From the NCBI RefSeq assembly GCF_900240405.1, contig NZ_OEQK01000006.1, forward strand, positions 203,525-267,524: a stretch of 64,000 nt of DNA. The letters are read 5' to 3'. The stretch comes from Salirhabdus sp. Marseille-P4669. GTDB taxonomy: Bacteria > Bacillota > Bacilli > Bacillales > Alkalibacillaceae. Of this stretch, positions 20,580-29,593 are shown in pieces. Under the pieces are notes generated by a model. That model had not been told where the DNA came from. It saw only the letters and a program-made list of their open reading frames with translations, and did not search any database. The translations under genes and the position numbers were made by a program. Positions within the stretch are counted from its first letter, which is position 1. Each line of letters begins with the position of its first letter.

Positions 20580-21678
20580 TTATAAATTCGCCCTCAAATA
20601 TGCATCGATAAACGGATCCAATTCTCCGTCCATAACGGCATTTACATTTCCAATCTCAACATTTGTACGATGGTCTTTTACCATGGAGTATGGATGGAAT
20701 ACGTAAGATCGAATTTGACTTCCCCAGCCAATTTCCTTTTGTTCTCCACGAATTTCATTCATTTCCGCTTGTTGCTTTTCAATCTCAAGTGCATACAATT
20801 TCGACTGCAGCATCTTCATGGCTTTCTCCCGGTTTTTAATTTGGGAACGCTCCGATTGACACGTCACTACCGTATTCGTAGGAATGTGGGTAATCCGTAC
20901 AGCAGAATCAGTTGTGTTAACGTGCTGTCCACCTGCACCACTCGAACGATACGTATCAATTTTTAAATCTTCTGTTTTAATATCGATTTCTACATCGTTA
21001 TCGAATTCTGGAACAACATCACAGGATACAAACGATGTATGACGGCGGCCGGATGAATCAAATGGGGAAATACGCACAAGACGATGCACCCCTTTTTCCG
21101 CTTTTAGATAGCCGTATGCATTGTGACCTTTGATCAATAGGGTAACACTTTTTACTCCTGCTTCATCACCAGGTAAATAATCCAATGTTTCCACAGAGAA
21201 TCCTTTATCATCTGCCCAGCGCTGATACATCCGTAAAAGCATGCTCGCCCAGTCCTGTGATTCCGTACCACCTGCACCAGGATGTAATTCCAAGATGGCA
21301 TTATTTTTATCGTATGGCTCACTAAGTAAAAGCTGAAGCTCGAATTGGTTTAAATTCTTCGTTAAATCTTGAATTTCCTCTTCTAGCTCCGCACGTAATT
21401 CTTCATCATTTTCCTCTTTTACTAGCTCATAAGAAACCGTTAAATTCTCAAGTGCTTCTTCATTTTTTTCAAATGTTTGAACAAGGTCTTTTAAACCATT
21501 TACTTCGCTGATTATTTTTTGCGCTTTTTCTTGATTATCCCAAAAACCAGGCTCAGACATTTCCACCTCTAATTCGGCAATGCGCTTTTTCTTTTCATCT
21601 AAGTCAAAGAGACCCCCTAAAGTCTTCTAACCGTTTTTCACTATTGTTTAATTCTGATCTTATTTCTGCTAAGTCCAT
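20580..21678 (-). CDS. prfB: Peptide chain release factor 2, with programmed +1 frameshift
   Basis: RF2 reads UAA and UGA stop codons. Translation starts at ATG 21678 after GAGGTGA, runs 24 codons to an in-frame TGA at 21604-21606, and must shift +1 to continue to the stop at 20580. The classic shift site is intact: an internal Shine-Dalgarno AGGGGG, then TCT CTT TGA C. The shifted product has 365 residues, the usual RF2 length, with the RF2 anticodon tripeptide SPF and the GGQ hydrolysis motif in [11 protein letters not shown]2 level thereby autoregulates the shift. The interruption is therefore functional and not a broken gene. Confidence 0.96.
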
Positions 21679-21759
21679 TCTGTTCACCTCAAAATTTAGT
21701 ATATAAATTTATTTTTATTGTATTCTGGTTGGGTTGGATTGTTTTTAAGGGTAACGCTC

Positions 21760-22150
21760 GATATTTATTTAGAATGTTCGAATGTATTCAGTGCGTTTGG
21801 TGTATTTTCATTTAATGAATGGGATAATCCTTTAAATACTCGTGAGATTCCTTCAAGATAATGAAATAATTCATTAAGATTGGCAAATATTTATTCAGTA
21901 AGATGATTTATTCTTTAAGTCAGCACACTTTTTCATAAAATTTAATAAATAATTCAACAAATTCCTTAATTATTCATTAAATAAAATGAAACATTCACTC
22001 AAGTTCGGCACTTTTTCATCCAAGAAGATGAACAATTCATCAGTCTCCGCATTTAATCATGCAATATAATGAGATAATCCCGCAACATTCGATAATATTC
22101 ATTCAAAATCTAAAAATATTCATTCAAAATCCTTAATTAATCCCGCAACC
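21760..22150. repeat. Degenerate ~21-bp intergenic repeat (locus C)
   Basis: Between the prfB start and the secA terminator the plus strand carries about 18 units that begin ATTC or TTCA at intervals of 19-24 bases, most 20-22 (for example ATTCATTAAG, ATTCAGTAAG, ATTCAACAAA, ATTCATTCAAAATC). It is more AT-rich and more diverged than the arrays at 11130 and 30790 but has the same period and the same ATTCAACA-type unit start. No gene is seen in 21679-22212. Confidence 0.6.
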
Positions 22151-22173
22151 GCAAAACAATCAATTACCTTAAA

Positions 22174-22204
22174 AGACACTCCACTTCAACCTAGTGGAGT
22201 GTCT
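22174..22204 (-). terminator. Rho-independent terminator after secA
   Basis: Perfect 11-bp stem AGACACTCCAC / GTGGAGTGTCT with a 9-base loop, followed on the minus strand by TTTTAAGG; 8 bases past the secA stop codon. Confidence 0.85.
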
Positions 22205-22212
22205 CGATTTGA

Positions 22213-24723
22213 TTATGCACCATGACAGTGTTTATATTTCTTACCACTTCCGCATGGGCATGGGTCGTTACGGCCTGTTGTTTCTTTCTTTACATATGGT
22301 GTCTTTTTCTTCGGTGTTTTGTCGCCACCGCCAGAAACGGCTTTTGCACCTTTTACAACTTCTTGACGTTGTAAATTATCGCGAATTTGGGCTTTCATGA
22401 TGTAACGAGATACTTCTTCGTTCATTGAATCAACCATCGCCTCAAACATCGCAAAGCCTTCCATCTGGTATTCACGCAATGGATCGGTTTGGCCGTAAGC
22501 TCGTAGGTGGATACCTTGACGTAGCTGGTCCATTTGGTCAATGTGGTCCATCCATTTCGTATCTACTACACGTAGAAGAATAACTTTTTCGAATTCGCGC
22601 ATTTGTTCAGAGGATAGCTCTTGTTCTTTCTCATCATATTTTGCTTTCACTTTCTCCATGATAAGCTCTGACATTTCTTCCGGCTCTTTTCCTTTGAAGT
22701 CAGCTTCAGATACACTATCCTGCTCTAGAAGATTTGCATTCACGTAATCCGCTAATGCTGCAAGCTCCCAGTTTACGTCATCCTCATCACTTGTAAAGGA
22801 GGTAACTTTACTTTGAACATTTGCTTCAATCATACCTTCTACAATCTCACGCAGACTTTCTGCTGTGAGCACCTGATAACGCTGTTCGTAAATAATTTCA
22901 CGCTGCTGACGAAGCACATCATCATAGGAAAGTAAGGTTTTACGAGCATCAAAGTTGTTTCCTTCTACACGTTTTTGTGCAGATTCTACAGCACGGGAAA
23001 CCATTTTACTTTCAATTGGCTGGGTATCATCCATACCAAGACGCTCCATCATCGCCTTCATGTTATCAGAACCGAAGCGACGCATTAGTTCGTCTTCTAA
23101 GGATAAGTAAAATTGGGTAATACCTGGGTCACCTTGACGACCAGAACGACCACGTAACTGGTTGTCAATACGGCGGGATTCATGGCGCTCGGTACCAATT
23201 ACAGCTAAACCACCAAGCTCTTTTATCCCTTCACCAAGTTTAATATCTGTACCACGACCGGCCATGTTTGTCGCAATCGTTACGGCACCTTTTTGACCAG
23301 CCTGTAGGATAATTTCTGCTTCACGAAAATGGTTTTTTGCGTTCAATACATTGTGTGGCACACCAGCTTTTTTTAGTAGCTTCGAAATCAACTCAGATGT
23401 TTCAACGGCTACTGTACCAACTAGTACTGGCTGGCCAGTTTGATGACGTTGTTTAATATCCTCTACAACTGCTTTAAATTTCCCTTCCATCGTTTTAAAA
23501 ATTAAGTCTGGACGGTCATCACGAGCAATTGGTTTGTTCGTAGGAATTACAACAACATCCATATTGTAAATGTTTCGGAATTCTTCTTCTTCCGTCTTCG
23601 CGGTACCAGTCATACCAGCAAGCTTTTCATACATACGGAATAAGTTCTGGAATGTAATCGTCGCAAGGGTCATGCTTTCCTTTTGAATTGCCAAGCCTTC
23701 CTTCGCCTCAATGGATTGGTGTAGTCCATCGCTGTAACGACGACCTTTCATTAAACGACCTGTAAATTGGTCAACGATTACAACTTCTCCCTCTTCGACG
23801 ACATAATCTGTATCTCGCTTCATCACAACATGTGCTTTTAGGGCTTGGTTTATATGGTGAGTTACGGATACGTTGGAAATGTCATATAAGTTTTCGAGAT
23901 TGTAAAAGCTTTCCGCTTTGTTGATTCCTTCTTCTGTTAACTGAACATTTTTTGTTTTTTCATCATATGTGTAATCTTCTTCAAATTTCAAACCTCGTAC
24001 AAATTGGTTCGCTTGTATATATGCATTCTCGGATTTAGAAGCGGAACCAGAGATAATTAATGGAGTACGGGCTTCATCAATTAAAATCGAGTCGACCTCG
24101 TCAATGATGGCATAATGCAACGGACGCTGCACCATATGCTCCTTATACAACACCATGTTGTCACGCAAATAATCAAAGCCAAATTCATTGTTTGTTCCAT
24201 ACGTAATATCAGCAGCGTATGCTTCACGCTTTTCTTCCTTTGATTGGCCGTTTGCATTTAAACCAACTGTTAAGCCAAGAAACTCAAACAGCTGTCCCAT
24301 TTCTTTCGCATCACGATCAGCGAGGTATTCGTTTACCGTAATAATATGAACACCTTTTCCAGTAATAGCATTCAAATAAGCAGGCATTGTGGAAGCTAAT
24401 GTTTTACCTTCCCCTGTCTTCATTTCCGCAATATCACCATTGTGCAATGCAATAGCACCTAATAGCTGTACATAGTATGGGCGCATTTTTAATACACGGT
24501 TTGCCCCTTCACGTACAACTGCATATGCTTCAGGAAGCAAATCATCTAATGATTCCCCGTTTTGATAACGTTGCTTAAATTCTTCGGTTTTTTCTGTTAA
24601 CTGTGCATCTGTTAGTTTTTGCATCTCAGGCTCAAGTGCTTCAATTTGATCTGCAATTGCTTCTAACTTTTTCAACTGGCGCGAGTTACCGTCACCAAAA
24701 ACTTTTTTTAATATTCCTCGCAT
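22213..24723 (-). CDS. secA: Preprotein translocase ATPase SecA
   Basis: Motor ATPase of the Sec pathway. The 836-residue protein has Walker A MKTGEGKT near residue 102, [13 protein letters not shown] near 207-219, the helicase C-domain motif [10 protein letters not shown] near 520, and the C-terminal zinc-binding tail [12 protein letters not shown] that binds SecB-like chaperones and lipids. Length is typical of the main SecA of bacilli. Normally hpf follows; here a CadD-like gene and a small gene lie between. Confidence 0.98.
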   Translation of the reverse strand: MRGILKKVFGDGNSRQLKKLEAIADQIEALEPEMQKLTDAQLTEKTEEFKQRYQNGESLDDLLPEAYAVVREGANRVLKMRPYYVQLLGAIALHNGDIAEMKTGEGKTLASTMPAYLNAITGKGVHIITVNEYLADRDAKEMGQLFEFLGLTVGLNANGQSKEEKREAYAADITYGTNNEFGFDYLRDNMVLYKEHMVQRPLHYAIIDEVDSILIDEARTPLIISGSASKSENAYIQANQFVRGLKFEEDYTYDEKTKNVQLTEEGINKAESFYNLENLYDISNVSVTHHINQALKAHVVMKRDTDYVVEEGEVVIVDQFTGRLMKGRRYSDGLHQSIEAKEGLAIQKESMTLATITFQNLFRMYEKLAGMTGTAKTEEEEFRNIYNMDVVVIPTNKPIARDDRPDLIFKTMEGKFKAVVEDIKQRHQTGQPVLVGTVAVETSELISKLLKKAGVPHNVLNAKNHFREAEIILQAGQKGAVTIATNMAGRGTDIKLGEGIKELGGLAVIGTERHESRRIDNQLRGRSGRQGDPGITQFYLSLEDELMRRFGSDNMKAMMERLGMDDTQPIESKMVSRAVESAQKRVEGNNFDARKTLLSYDDVLRQQREIIYEQRYQVLTAESLREIVEGMIEANVQSKVTSFTSDEDDVNWELAALADYVNANLLEQDSVSEADFKGKEPEEMSELIMEKVKAKYDEKEQELSSEQMREFEKVILLRVVDTKWMDHIDQMDQLRQGIHLRAYGQTDPLREYQMEGFAMFEAMVDSMNEEVSRYIMKAQIRDNLQRQEVVKGAKAVSGGGDKTPKKKTPYVKKETTGRNDPCPCGSGKKYKHCHGA

Positions 24724-24848
24724 AAAGTTTGCACCTCTATTTTAAAGAATCAACTAATCTATACATACATTTGTCCAACAATAATCATAACATTTATGGG
24801 GAATATGGACAACAAAATACGCAAATAGAAGGGAATTTCTAGCAAAAC

Positions 24849-25454
24849 TTAAAGAATACTGCTTATTGCTCTCCATGTGTGATTCTCCATTAATACGTAT
24901 ATTCCTAATCCAATAAATACTATTGGAGCGAGCACTCTTTCGTATTTTTCCAAAGTATCTTCCATTGCTTTTATTCTGGAAAGCTTCCGGCAAATGGTAC
25001 ACCATATGGGTACAAAGATAAGAAACAGAAGGAAAACTACGATATACTCGAAAGAAGTTAACGTTGAAAAATACGGGATATAGATGGCAAGCTCTTCTGC
25101 CCCTCCTGCAATTGCAATAAAAGCGACACTAAGCAATAAACTATTGTATCTATAGGCCTTTTCAATCACTTCATCTTCGTCATCATCATCTTCACCAACA
25201 ATCCACATACGTAACCCTATAAAAATAGGAATGAAACCTAGTAAACCGATCCATTTCATACTAATAACCTGTATTCCGAATACGGTAAATGTTGTTAGGA
25301 CAAGCAGGATAAGCATTCCTAGTATTTGTCCAATATAAATCTGATTAATAGAATACTTGTCTTTGGCTTGGGTAAATAGGATGGTTAGCACAAACAATTC
25401 GTCTATACTCGTAGCAAGGAATGTGACTATTGCAGTAATCATAGAAAAAAACAT
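24849..25454 (-). CDS. CadD-family cadmium/cation resistance transporter
   Basis: A 201-residue membrane protein with five or six hydrophobic segments and a strongly acidic cytoplasmic loop (GEDDDDEDE near residue 87). It matches the CadD cadmium resistance family (PF03596) in length, the N-terminal 'TFLATSIDELFVL' segment and the GGAEELAIYIPYF region. Metal specificity cannot be derived. It interrupts the conserved secA-hpf neighbourhood and lacks a metal-responsive regulator gene beside it. Confidence 0.8.
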   Translation of the reverse strand: MFFSMITAIVTFLATSIDELFVLTILFTQAKDKYSINQIYIGQILGMLILLVLTTFTVFGIQVISMKWIGLLGFIPIFIGLRMWIVGEDDDDEDEVIEKAYRYNSLLLSVAFIAIAGGAEELAIYIPYFSTLTSFEYIVVFLLFLIFVPIWCTICRKLSRIKAMEDTLEKYERVLAPIVFIGLGIYVLMENHTWRAISSIL

Positions 25455-25529
25455 ACTGCCGCCTCCAAAAAATTCTTATCTCCATTTTTTCACATGATTC
25501 CATGAAAATATACTTAAATGAAAAAAAGA

Positions 25530-25549
25530 AGCAGCCAGGGGTAGCTGCT
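25530..25549 (-). terminator. Rho-independent terminator after the small CPHC gene
   Basis: On the minus strand AGCAGC pairs with GCTGCT across an 8-base loop, followed by TCTTTTTTT. Confidence 0.75.
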
Positions 25550-25604
25550 AATAAAGTAGGATACGTATTCTATTCATAAATAGGGGCAGATGTTCATCAT
25601 CAAA

Positions 25605-25781
25605 TCAATTTATGGGACGGGAGTTCGGAAATGCTGATAACAATAATTGCCTTCTTTCCAAATCCAGCACTTTTTCATTTGTTTTGGCAAGGATATCCAC
25701 TAATTGTGCGATATACCTTTCGTGCTGTTGAATTCGGCTTTCTAGTTTTTGGCAATGGGGACACGACAGATGGGGTTTCAT
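25605..25781 (-). CDS. Small 58-residue CPHC-motif coiled-coil protein, unknown function
   Basis: ATG 25781 is preceded by an ideal AAAGGAGG ribosome-binding site, and the frame runs 58 codons to TGA at 25605. The protein starts MKPHLSCPHCQKLE, a CxxC pair that may bind zinc, then a helix with heptad-like leucines and isoleucines up to about residue 48. A good terminator follows at 25530-25549. Ribosome-binding site, length and terminator together support a real single-gene unit. I do not recognise the family. Confidence 0.7.
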   Translation of the reverse strand: MKPHLSCPHCQKLESRIQQHERYIAQLVDILAKTNEKVLDLERRQLLLSAFPNSRPIN

Positions 25782-25998
25782 GAATACGCCTCCTTTACTT
25801 TATTTAAGTAATTTATACCATATAATAAAAATGGATAAAAATACCTATTTTGTGAAAACTACCTGTAGATTTGTGTCGAAAAGAAAAGAATAGATTTATA
25901 AATTGAAGATTTTAGGAGAAATATGGGTGTTAAAGACTAAAATTTTAGAAAAACTGAAAAAAATTATTTTTTTACAATAATAAAATTGGACATAAAAA

Positions 25999-26039
25999 CA
26001 CCCCGATAGCTAGAAGGAAATCGTCTAACTTACGGGGTG
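25999..26039 (-). terminator. Rho-independent terminator after hpf
   Basis: Stem CACCCCG / CGGGGTG with a long 27-base apical part, followed on the minus strand by TTTTTATG; 35 bases past the hpf stop codon. Confidence 0.75.
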
Positions 26040-26074
26040 AACTTCACATCGATTAACTTGTTATTCTATATTTA

Positions 26075-26629
26075 TTAATTCGGTTCTATTAAGCCATATC
26101 GACCATCATTGCGTCGATATACTACGTTCGTATCACCTGTTTCTGCGTTTCGGAAAACGAAGAAACTATGTCCTAGCATATCCATTTGTAAAGCCGCTTC
26201 CTCTGAATCCATTGGTTTTAAATCAAATCGTTTTGTGCGAACAATGTCAAGAGAATCCTCTTCTACCTCTTCATTGTTGACGAAAAAGTCTCTTTCCATT
26301 TCTGCGAACACATATTTTGGAGATCCAGATTGTCGAACTTTTCTATTTACCTTTGTTTTATATTTACGAATTTGTCGCTCAAGCTTATCAATTACTAGAT
26401 CGATTGCTGCATATAAATCTTGATGCTTTTCCTCTGCTCGTAATAGGAGGTCCTGCATAGGAATCGTTACTTCAATGCGTTGTTGCCCATTGTAAACGCT
26501 TAAGTTCACATGTACCTCAGATGTTGGAGCTTCTTGAAAATACTTCTCCAATTTGCCTATTTTCTTCTCCACATATTCCCCAATTGCATTTGTAACTGTT
26601 AGATTCTCGCCTCTTATGTTAAATTTCAT
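26075..26629 (-). CDS. hpf: Long-form ribosome hibernation promoting factor
   Basis: The 184-residue protein has an N-terminal S30AE domain (residues 1-100) that sits in the 30S decoding region and a C-terminal dimerisation domain (about 125-184; region VVYRRNDGRYGLIEPN at the end) that joins two 70S ribosomes into inactive 100S particles. This is the long form of Firmicutes, YvyD in B. subtilis, encoded between fliT and secA there as well. AAAGGAGG precedes the ATG. No clear sigma-B promoter could be picked out upstream. Confidence 0.96.
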   Translation of the reverse strand: MKFNIRGENLTVTNAIGEYVEKKIGKLEKYFQEAPTSEVHVNLSVYNGQQRIEVTIPMQDLLLRAEEKHQDLYAAIDLVIDKLERQIRKYKTKVNRKVRQSGSPKYVFAEMERDFFVNNEEVEEDSLDIVRTKRFDLKPMDSEEAALQMDMLGHSFFVFRNAETGDTNVVYRRNDGRYGLIEPN

Positions 26630-27220
26630 AAGACGTTCCTCCTTTCATCCTTTACACTTATTATTCTACCATTAACTAAAAAATTCCTCTATAAACATAC
26701 AATCTTCATTTTGAATGTTTTGTGTCGAAAATCATCACAGACAGTCAAATAGCCGACTATTTTAGCGGAATAAATTTTTATAATTCTAGTTACGTCGTTT
26801 CCAGTACTTTTCAACCGATACTTTCCAACTATGTATACTTGGATTGTTAACAAATTAGGTATTTTTATCCTATTTATTCAGTTGTTAACCTTCTGTAATA
26901 TTAATTACGATTGTATGGCTAACATAGTGCTGTTGTACAATCCATAGCTACCTTTACAAATAAAAATTGATTCCGAACACTTTTTCATAAACCTATCCAT
27001 ACATCCTTCACAGCTTCTCAAGTTACAAACTCATTTCCGAAATTTCAACAGCTAAGAATTCCAAAATCTATTTATAAATTCAAGGGTCCATATTTTAATG
27101 ACCGTTTACAGTATAGAATCAAAGAATCTGCCTAAAATGGCTAACAAGTAAAATGATTTTTCAGTTAATGATACTTCTATAGAGGGTCTAAACAGGGTAA
27201 GTAAGAAGGGGAGAAGAAGC
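26630..27220. other. 591-base intergenic region between hpf and a T7SS-type operon
   Basis: Divergent, AT-rich region. It must hold the hpf promoter and that of the plus-strand operon starting at 27221, but no hexamer pair with proper spacing stands out. ATTC-initiated segments at about 20-base steps between 27040 and 27115 may be a very worn trace of the 21-bp repeat family. No RNA gene or small coding frame with a ribosome-binding site was seen. Confidence 0.4.
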
Positions 27221-27520
27221 ATGCTTTTTTCAAAGAAGTATTTACCGGTTGGTAGTATTGTAGGGCTACACAATGATTCACGGCGGTTGCTAATTATCGG
27301 AAGGCAATTGTATTCAGAGACCCATCATGTGATTCGAGATTATGCTGCGGTTAACTACCCGAATGGTTTTACACAATCGAAGGAACCTTTCATTTTGTTT
27401 AACCACCAGGATATTCATCGCTTATATCACTATGGATATGTAGATGAAAAGGAAATGCAGCTGGATCGGTTATTAGTAGAAGCAGAAAATAAGGATTCTA
27501 GCTTGGAGAAGAAAGAATGA
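27221..27520 (+). CDS. DUF4176 protein, T7SS-associated
   Basis: A 99-residue protein resembling DUF4176 (start LPVGSIVGLHNDSRRLLIIGRQL; then YPNGF and FNHQDIHRLYHYGYVDEKE). DUF4176 proteins occur beside LXG/WXG effectors and the type VII secretion system of Firmicutes. GGGGAGAAG lies 6 bases before the ATG. The stop overlaps the next start (ATGA), so it is the first gene of a coupled four-gene operon. Its biochemical role is unknown; an effector-accessory role is inferred from context. Confidence 0.8.
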   Translation: MLFSKKYLPVGSIVGLHNDSRRLLIIGRQLYSETHHVIRDYAAVNYPNGFTQSKEPFILFNHQDIHRLYHYGYVDEKEMQLDRLLVEAENKDSSLEKKE

Positions 27521-28146
27521 ATACCATAACTTTTAATAAAGATTTGCCAGGAAAAACACGTTCGATGATTTCGGGGCTTGAAGAAAAATTTAGCACATTG
27601 CTACAGCAAATGACTTATTTTAAAGCGGAACTAGACCGACACCATGGCAAGGCTGCTGTACGTTTACAAGAAAAAATGGTTAAGAATCTCGACTTTTTCA
27701 GTAAATTAAGTAGTAGATTGTTATATTTTGCAGATACGGTTTTGAATTTTGTAAATGCTGTAGCTGCTTTGGACAGTGCTGCCTGTGCTACGAACACGTT
27801 AACGAGTAGAGCGGAATATCAATATACTTTTTCAACCAATCGTTTCGAGGAAGAAGTAAAGCTCACACCACATGCATTAAAGGATGAAACGGAACAATTT
27901 GAAGGGACTTTAATTGCGGTAGATGATTTGTTAACGGAATTTCACACCCTTCTCAATCAAGTAATATATGAAACTACATTTCCATGGGATGATGTAGATG
28001 CAAGCTGGCATTCCGCCAAGACACAAATATCCTCCATTATCCAAATGGCTAAACACCGTATTGAAGACATGTCGAAAAGTGCTCATCTCCTTATTGATGA
28101 GCTTACTCGTGTTGATAATCTCTTATCCCATCAAATGATTAAATGA
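27517..28146 (+). CDS. Helical T7SS-type partner protein, unknown family
   Basis: A 209-residue, almost wholly helical protein without signal peptide. Long amphipathic helices (residues 5-75 and 115-205) and a Trp-containing turn (PWDDVDASWHS, near 158-168) recall WXG100/LXG-like targeting or chaperone proteins. It overlaps the DUF4176 gene by 4 bases and ends 13 bases before the hydrolase gene. I cannot assign a named family; a role in binding or exporting the hydrolase is inferred. Confidence 0.65.
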   Translation: MNTITFNKDLPGKTRSMISGLEEKFSTLLQQMTYFKAELDRHHGKAAVRLQEKMVKNLDFFSKLSSRLLYFADTVLNFVNAVAALDSAACATNTLTSRAEYQYTFSTNRFEEEVKLTPHALKDETEQFEGTLIAVDDLLTEFHTLLNQVIYETTFPWDDVDASWHSAKTQISSIIQMAKHRIEDMSKSAHLLIDELTRVDNLLSHQMIK

Positions 28147-28159
28147 GGAGGGATGCCGA

Positions 28160-29593
28160 ATGTCCAGTCACCACCCTGAGGTAGCAGCAATAATAAACAG
28201 ACATCGAAGCTCTGCAAATAGTATGTTAAAACGCTCGCAATCTCGTTATCTATACAATATTTTCGTTGCAAATTTAAGTGGCGTTTTTTCCGTTTCCGCA
28301 AATGTGGATGGGAATGTTCTTCATATAACAATCGATGATATCAAATCGGAAATAGATAGCTGGATTAATGAGTTAAATACCTTTATAGAAGATGCGTGGA
28401 ATCGATATGATTCGGAGAAAGATGAATCTGGGGCAGAGTTTGTCAGACTGTCCTCCATGGGTAACGACATTTTGTATATAACAATGGATTACAATAACAC
28501 TAAGGCAAAATTAGACGAGATGGAGCTTGAATTTCAGAATACCGTCCGTCTATATCATGTGCCTGTACGATCGGCATTAACAGATATTCATATTTTATAT
28601 AATAATGAAACGGGCTACAACGGGGACTTTTCTGGAATGAAAAACGTTTCAGTATACATTCATGGGATCGAATCCACTTCCAACGAATTTTTAATTGGGG
28701 CAACAGAAGGCGGTCAAGAAGGGGACATTATCGTTCATATGAGAAGGGATGGTACCATTCTTTATTATGTTATCCATAATGGTAAAGCCGTTCTGATTCG
28801 AGATGATTCCAAGCTAACTCAACTAAAAGAAGAAGCCATTAAAAATAATGGTCGATTACACCTATTATACGATACCGAACAAATGAATGAGCATCGCCAG
28901 GAAACAAGCGACGATCTGGCTCGTAAGTTAAATAACCTTGGTTTACTAAATGACGAAACAAAAATCGATATGTTTGCCCATAGCTATGGAGGTAGAAGAT
29001 CCCTGCAATTTGCGATGGACTATCCAGATCATGTACGCAGCATTACTACTATTGGAACCCCATACGATACAAACATGTTAGGATCTATGGCGGATAATGT
29101 TCGCTGGCTAGCTGAGTGGATTGGGCAAAATCCGAAAGAAGCAAGTGACTATTTAGACTTTAATCTAGATAACCAAAATGATGTGGACGGTCTGTATTAT
29201 AGTAACGCCTATACAGATTTAAACAGTGAGCCAATGACAGAAGATCTTCACAATCTTAAAGCCGCGAATCCAGAAGTATATGAAAAGCTTTTGGAAATGG
29301 AAATCACTGCAGCAGCTGGTTACCGAATTGAATATACCTATACACATTCCCCAATTAATCCACAGCGAATCGAGTATAAGACAAATAGTGATGATACCGT
29401 ATCGGTTGAAAGTCAAAACGGAGAAATACTTGGGGACTTAATTGATTATCGACCTCAATATGAAATTGAGGATGGCACTGGTGTTACGAACCCTAGCCAT
29501 ATATATGAAATAGAAGATGAGGACTTTAGGGCTCTCATAAGCGAAATCAATGTAAAAATGCTAGAAGAAGCAGAAGGGAGTATGGAGAAATGA
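28160..29593 (+). CDS. Alpha/beta-hydrolase (lipase-like), candidate T7SS effector
   Basis: A 477-residue protein. Residues 1-135 are mostly helical with Trp in IDSWINEL and lack a Sec signal; residues about 150-330 form an alpha/beta-hydrolase core with an oxyanion-type segment VSVYIHGIES and the nucleophile elbow AHSYGGR (Ser near 275); TIGTPYDTNMLG follows as in lipases. The acid and His residues are not certain. AGGAGG precedes ATG 28160, and the stop overlaps the start of the lipoprotein gene. Staphylococcal TslA is a T7SS lipase effector with accessory proteins and a surface lipoprotein antitoxin; this operon has the same kinds of parts, though the domain order may differ. Confidence 0.72.
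   Translation: MSSHHPEVAAIINRHRSSANSMLKRSQSRYLYNIFVANLSGVFSVSANVDGNVLHITIDDIKSEIDSWINELNTFIEDAWNRYDSEKDESGAEFVRLSSMGNDILYITMDYNNTKAKLDEMELEFQNTVRLYHVPVRSALTDIHILYNNETGYNGDFSGMKNVSVYIHGIESTSNEFLIGATEGGQEGDIIVHMRRDGTILYYVIHNGKAVLIRDDSKLTQLKEEAIKNNGRLHLLYDTEQMNEHRQETSDDLARKLNNLGLLNDETKIDMFAHSYGGRRSLQFAMDYPDHVRSITTIGTPYDTNMLGSMADNVRWLAEWIGQNPKEASDYLDFNLDNQNDVDGLYYSNAYTDLNSEPMTEDLHNLKAANPEVYEKLLEMEITAAAGYRIEYTYTHSPINPQRIEYKTNSDDTVSVESQNGEILGDLIDYRPQYEIEDGTGVTNPSHIYEIEDEDFRALISEINVKMLEEAEGSMEK

Noticed and set aside
20580..21566. Truncated or frameshifted prfB
   Set aside because: The missing N-terminus lies in another frame joined by the canonical RF2 programmed +1 site.
26811..26819. CCGATA flagellar-type -10 element upstream of the T7SS-type operon
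   Set aside because: No TAAA lies 15 bases upstream, so it does not meet the sigma-D pattern that the three accepted promoters share.
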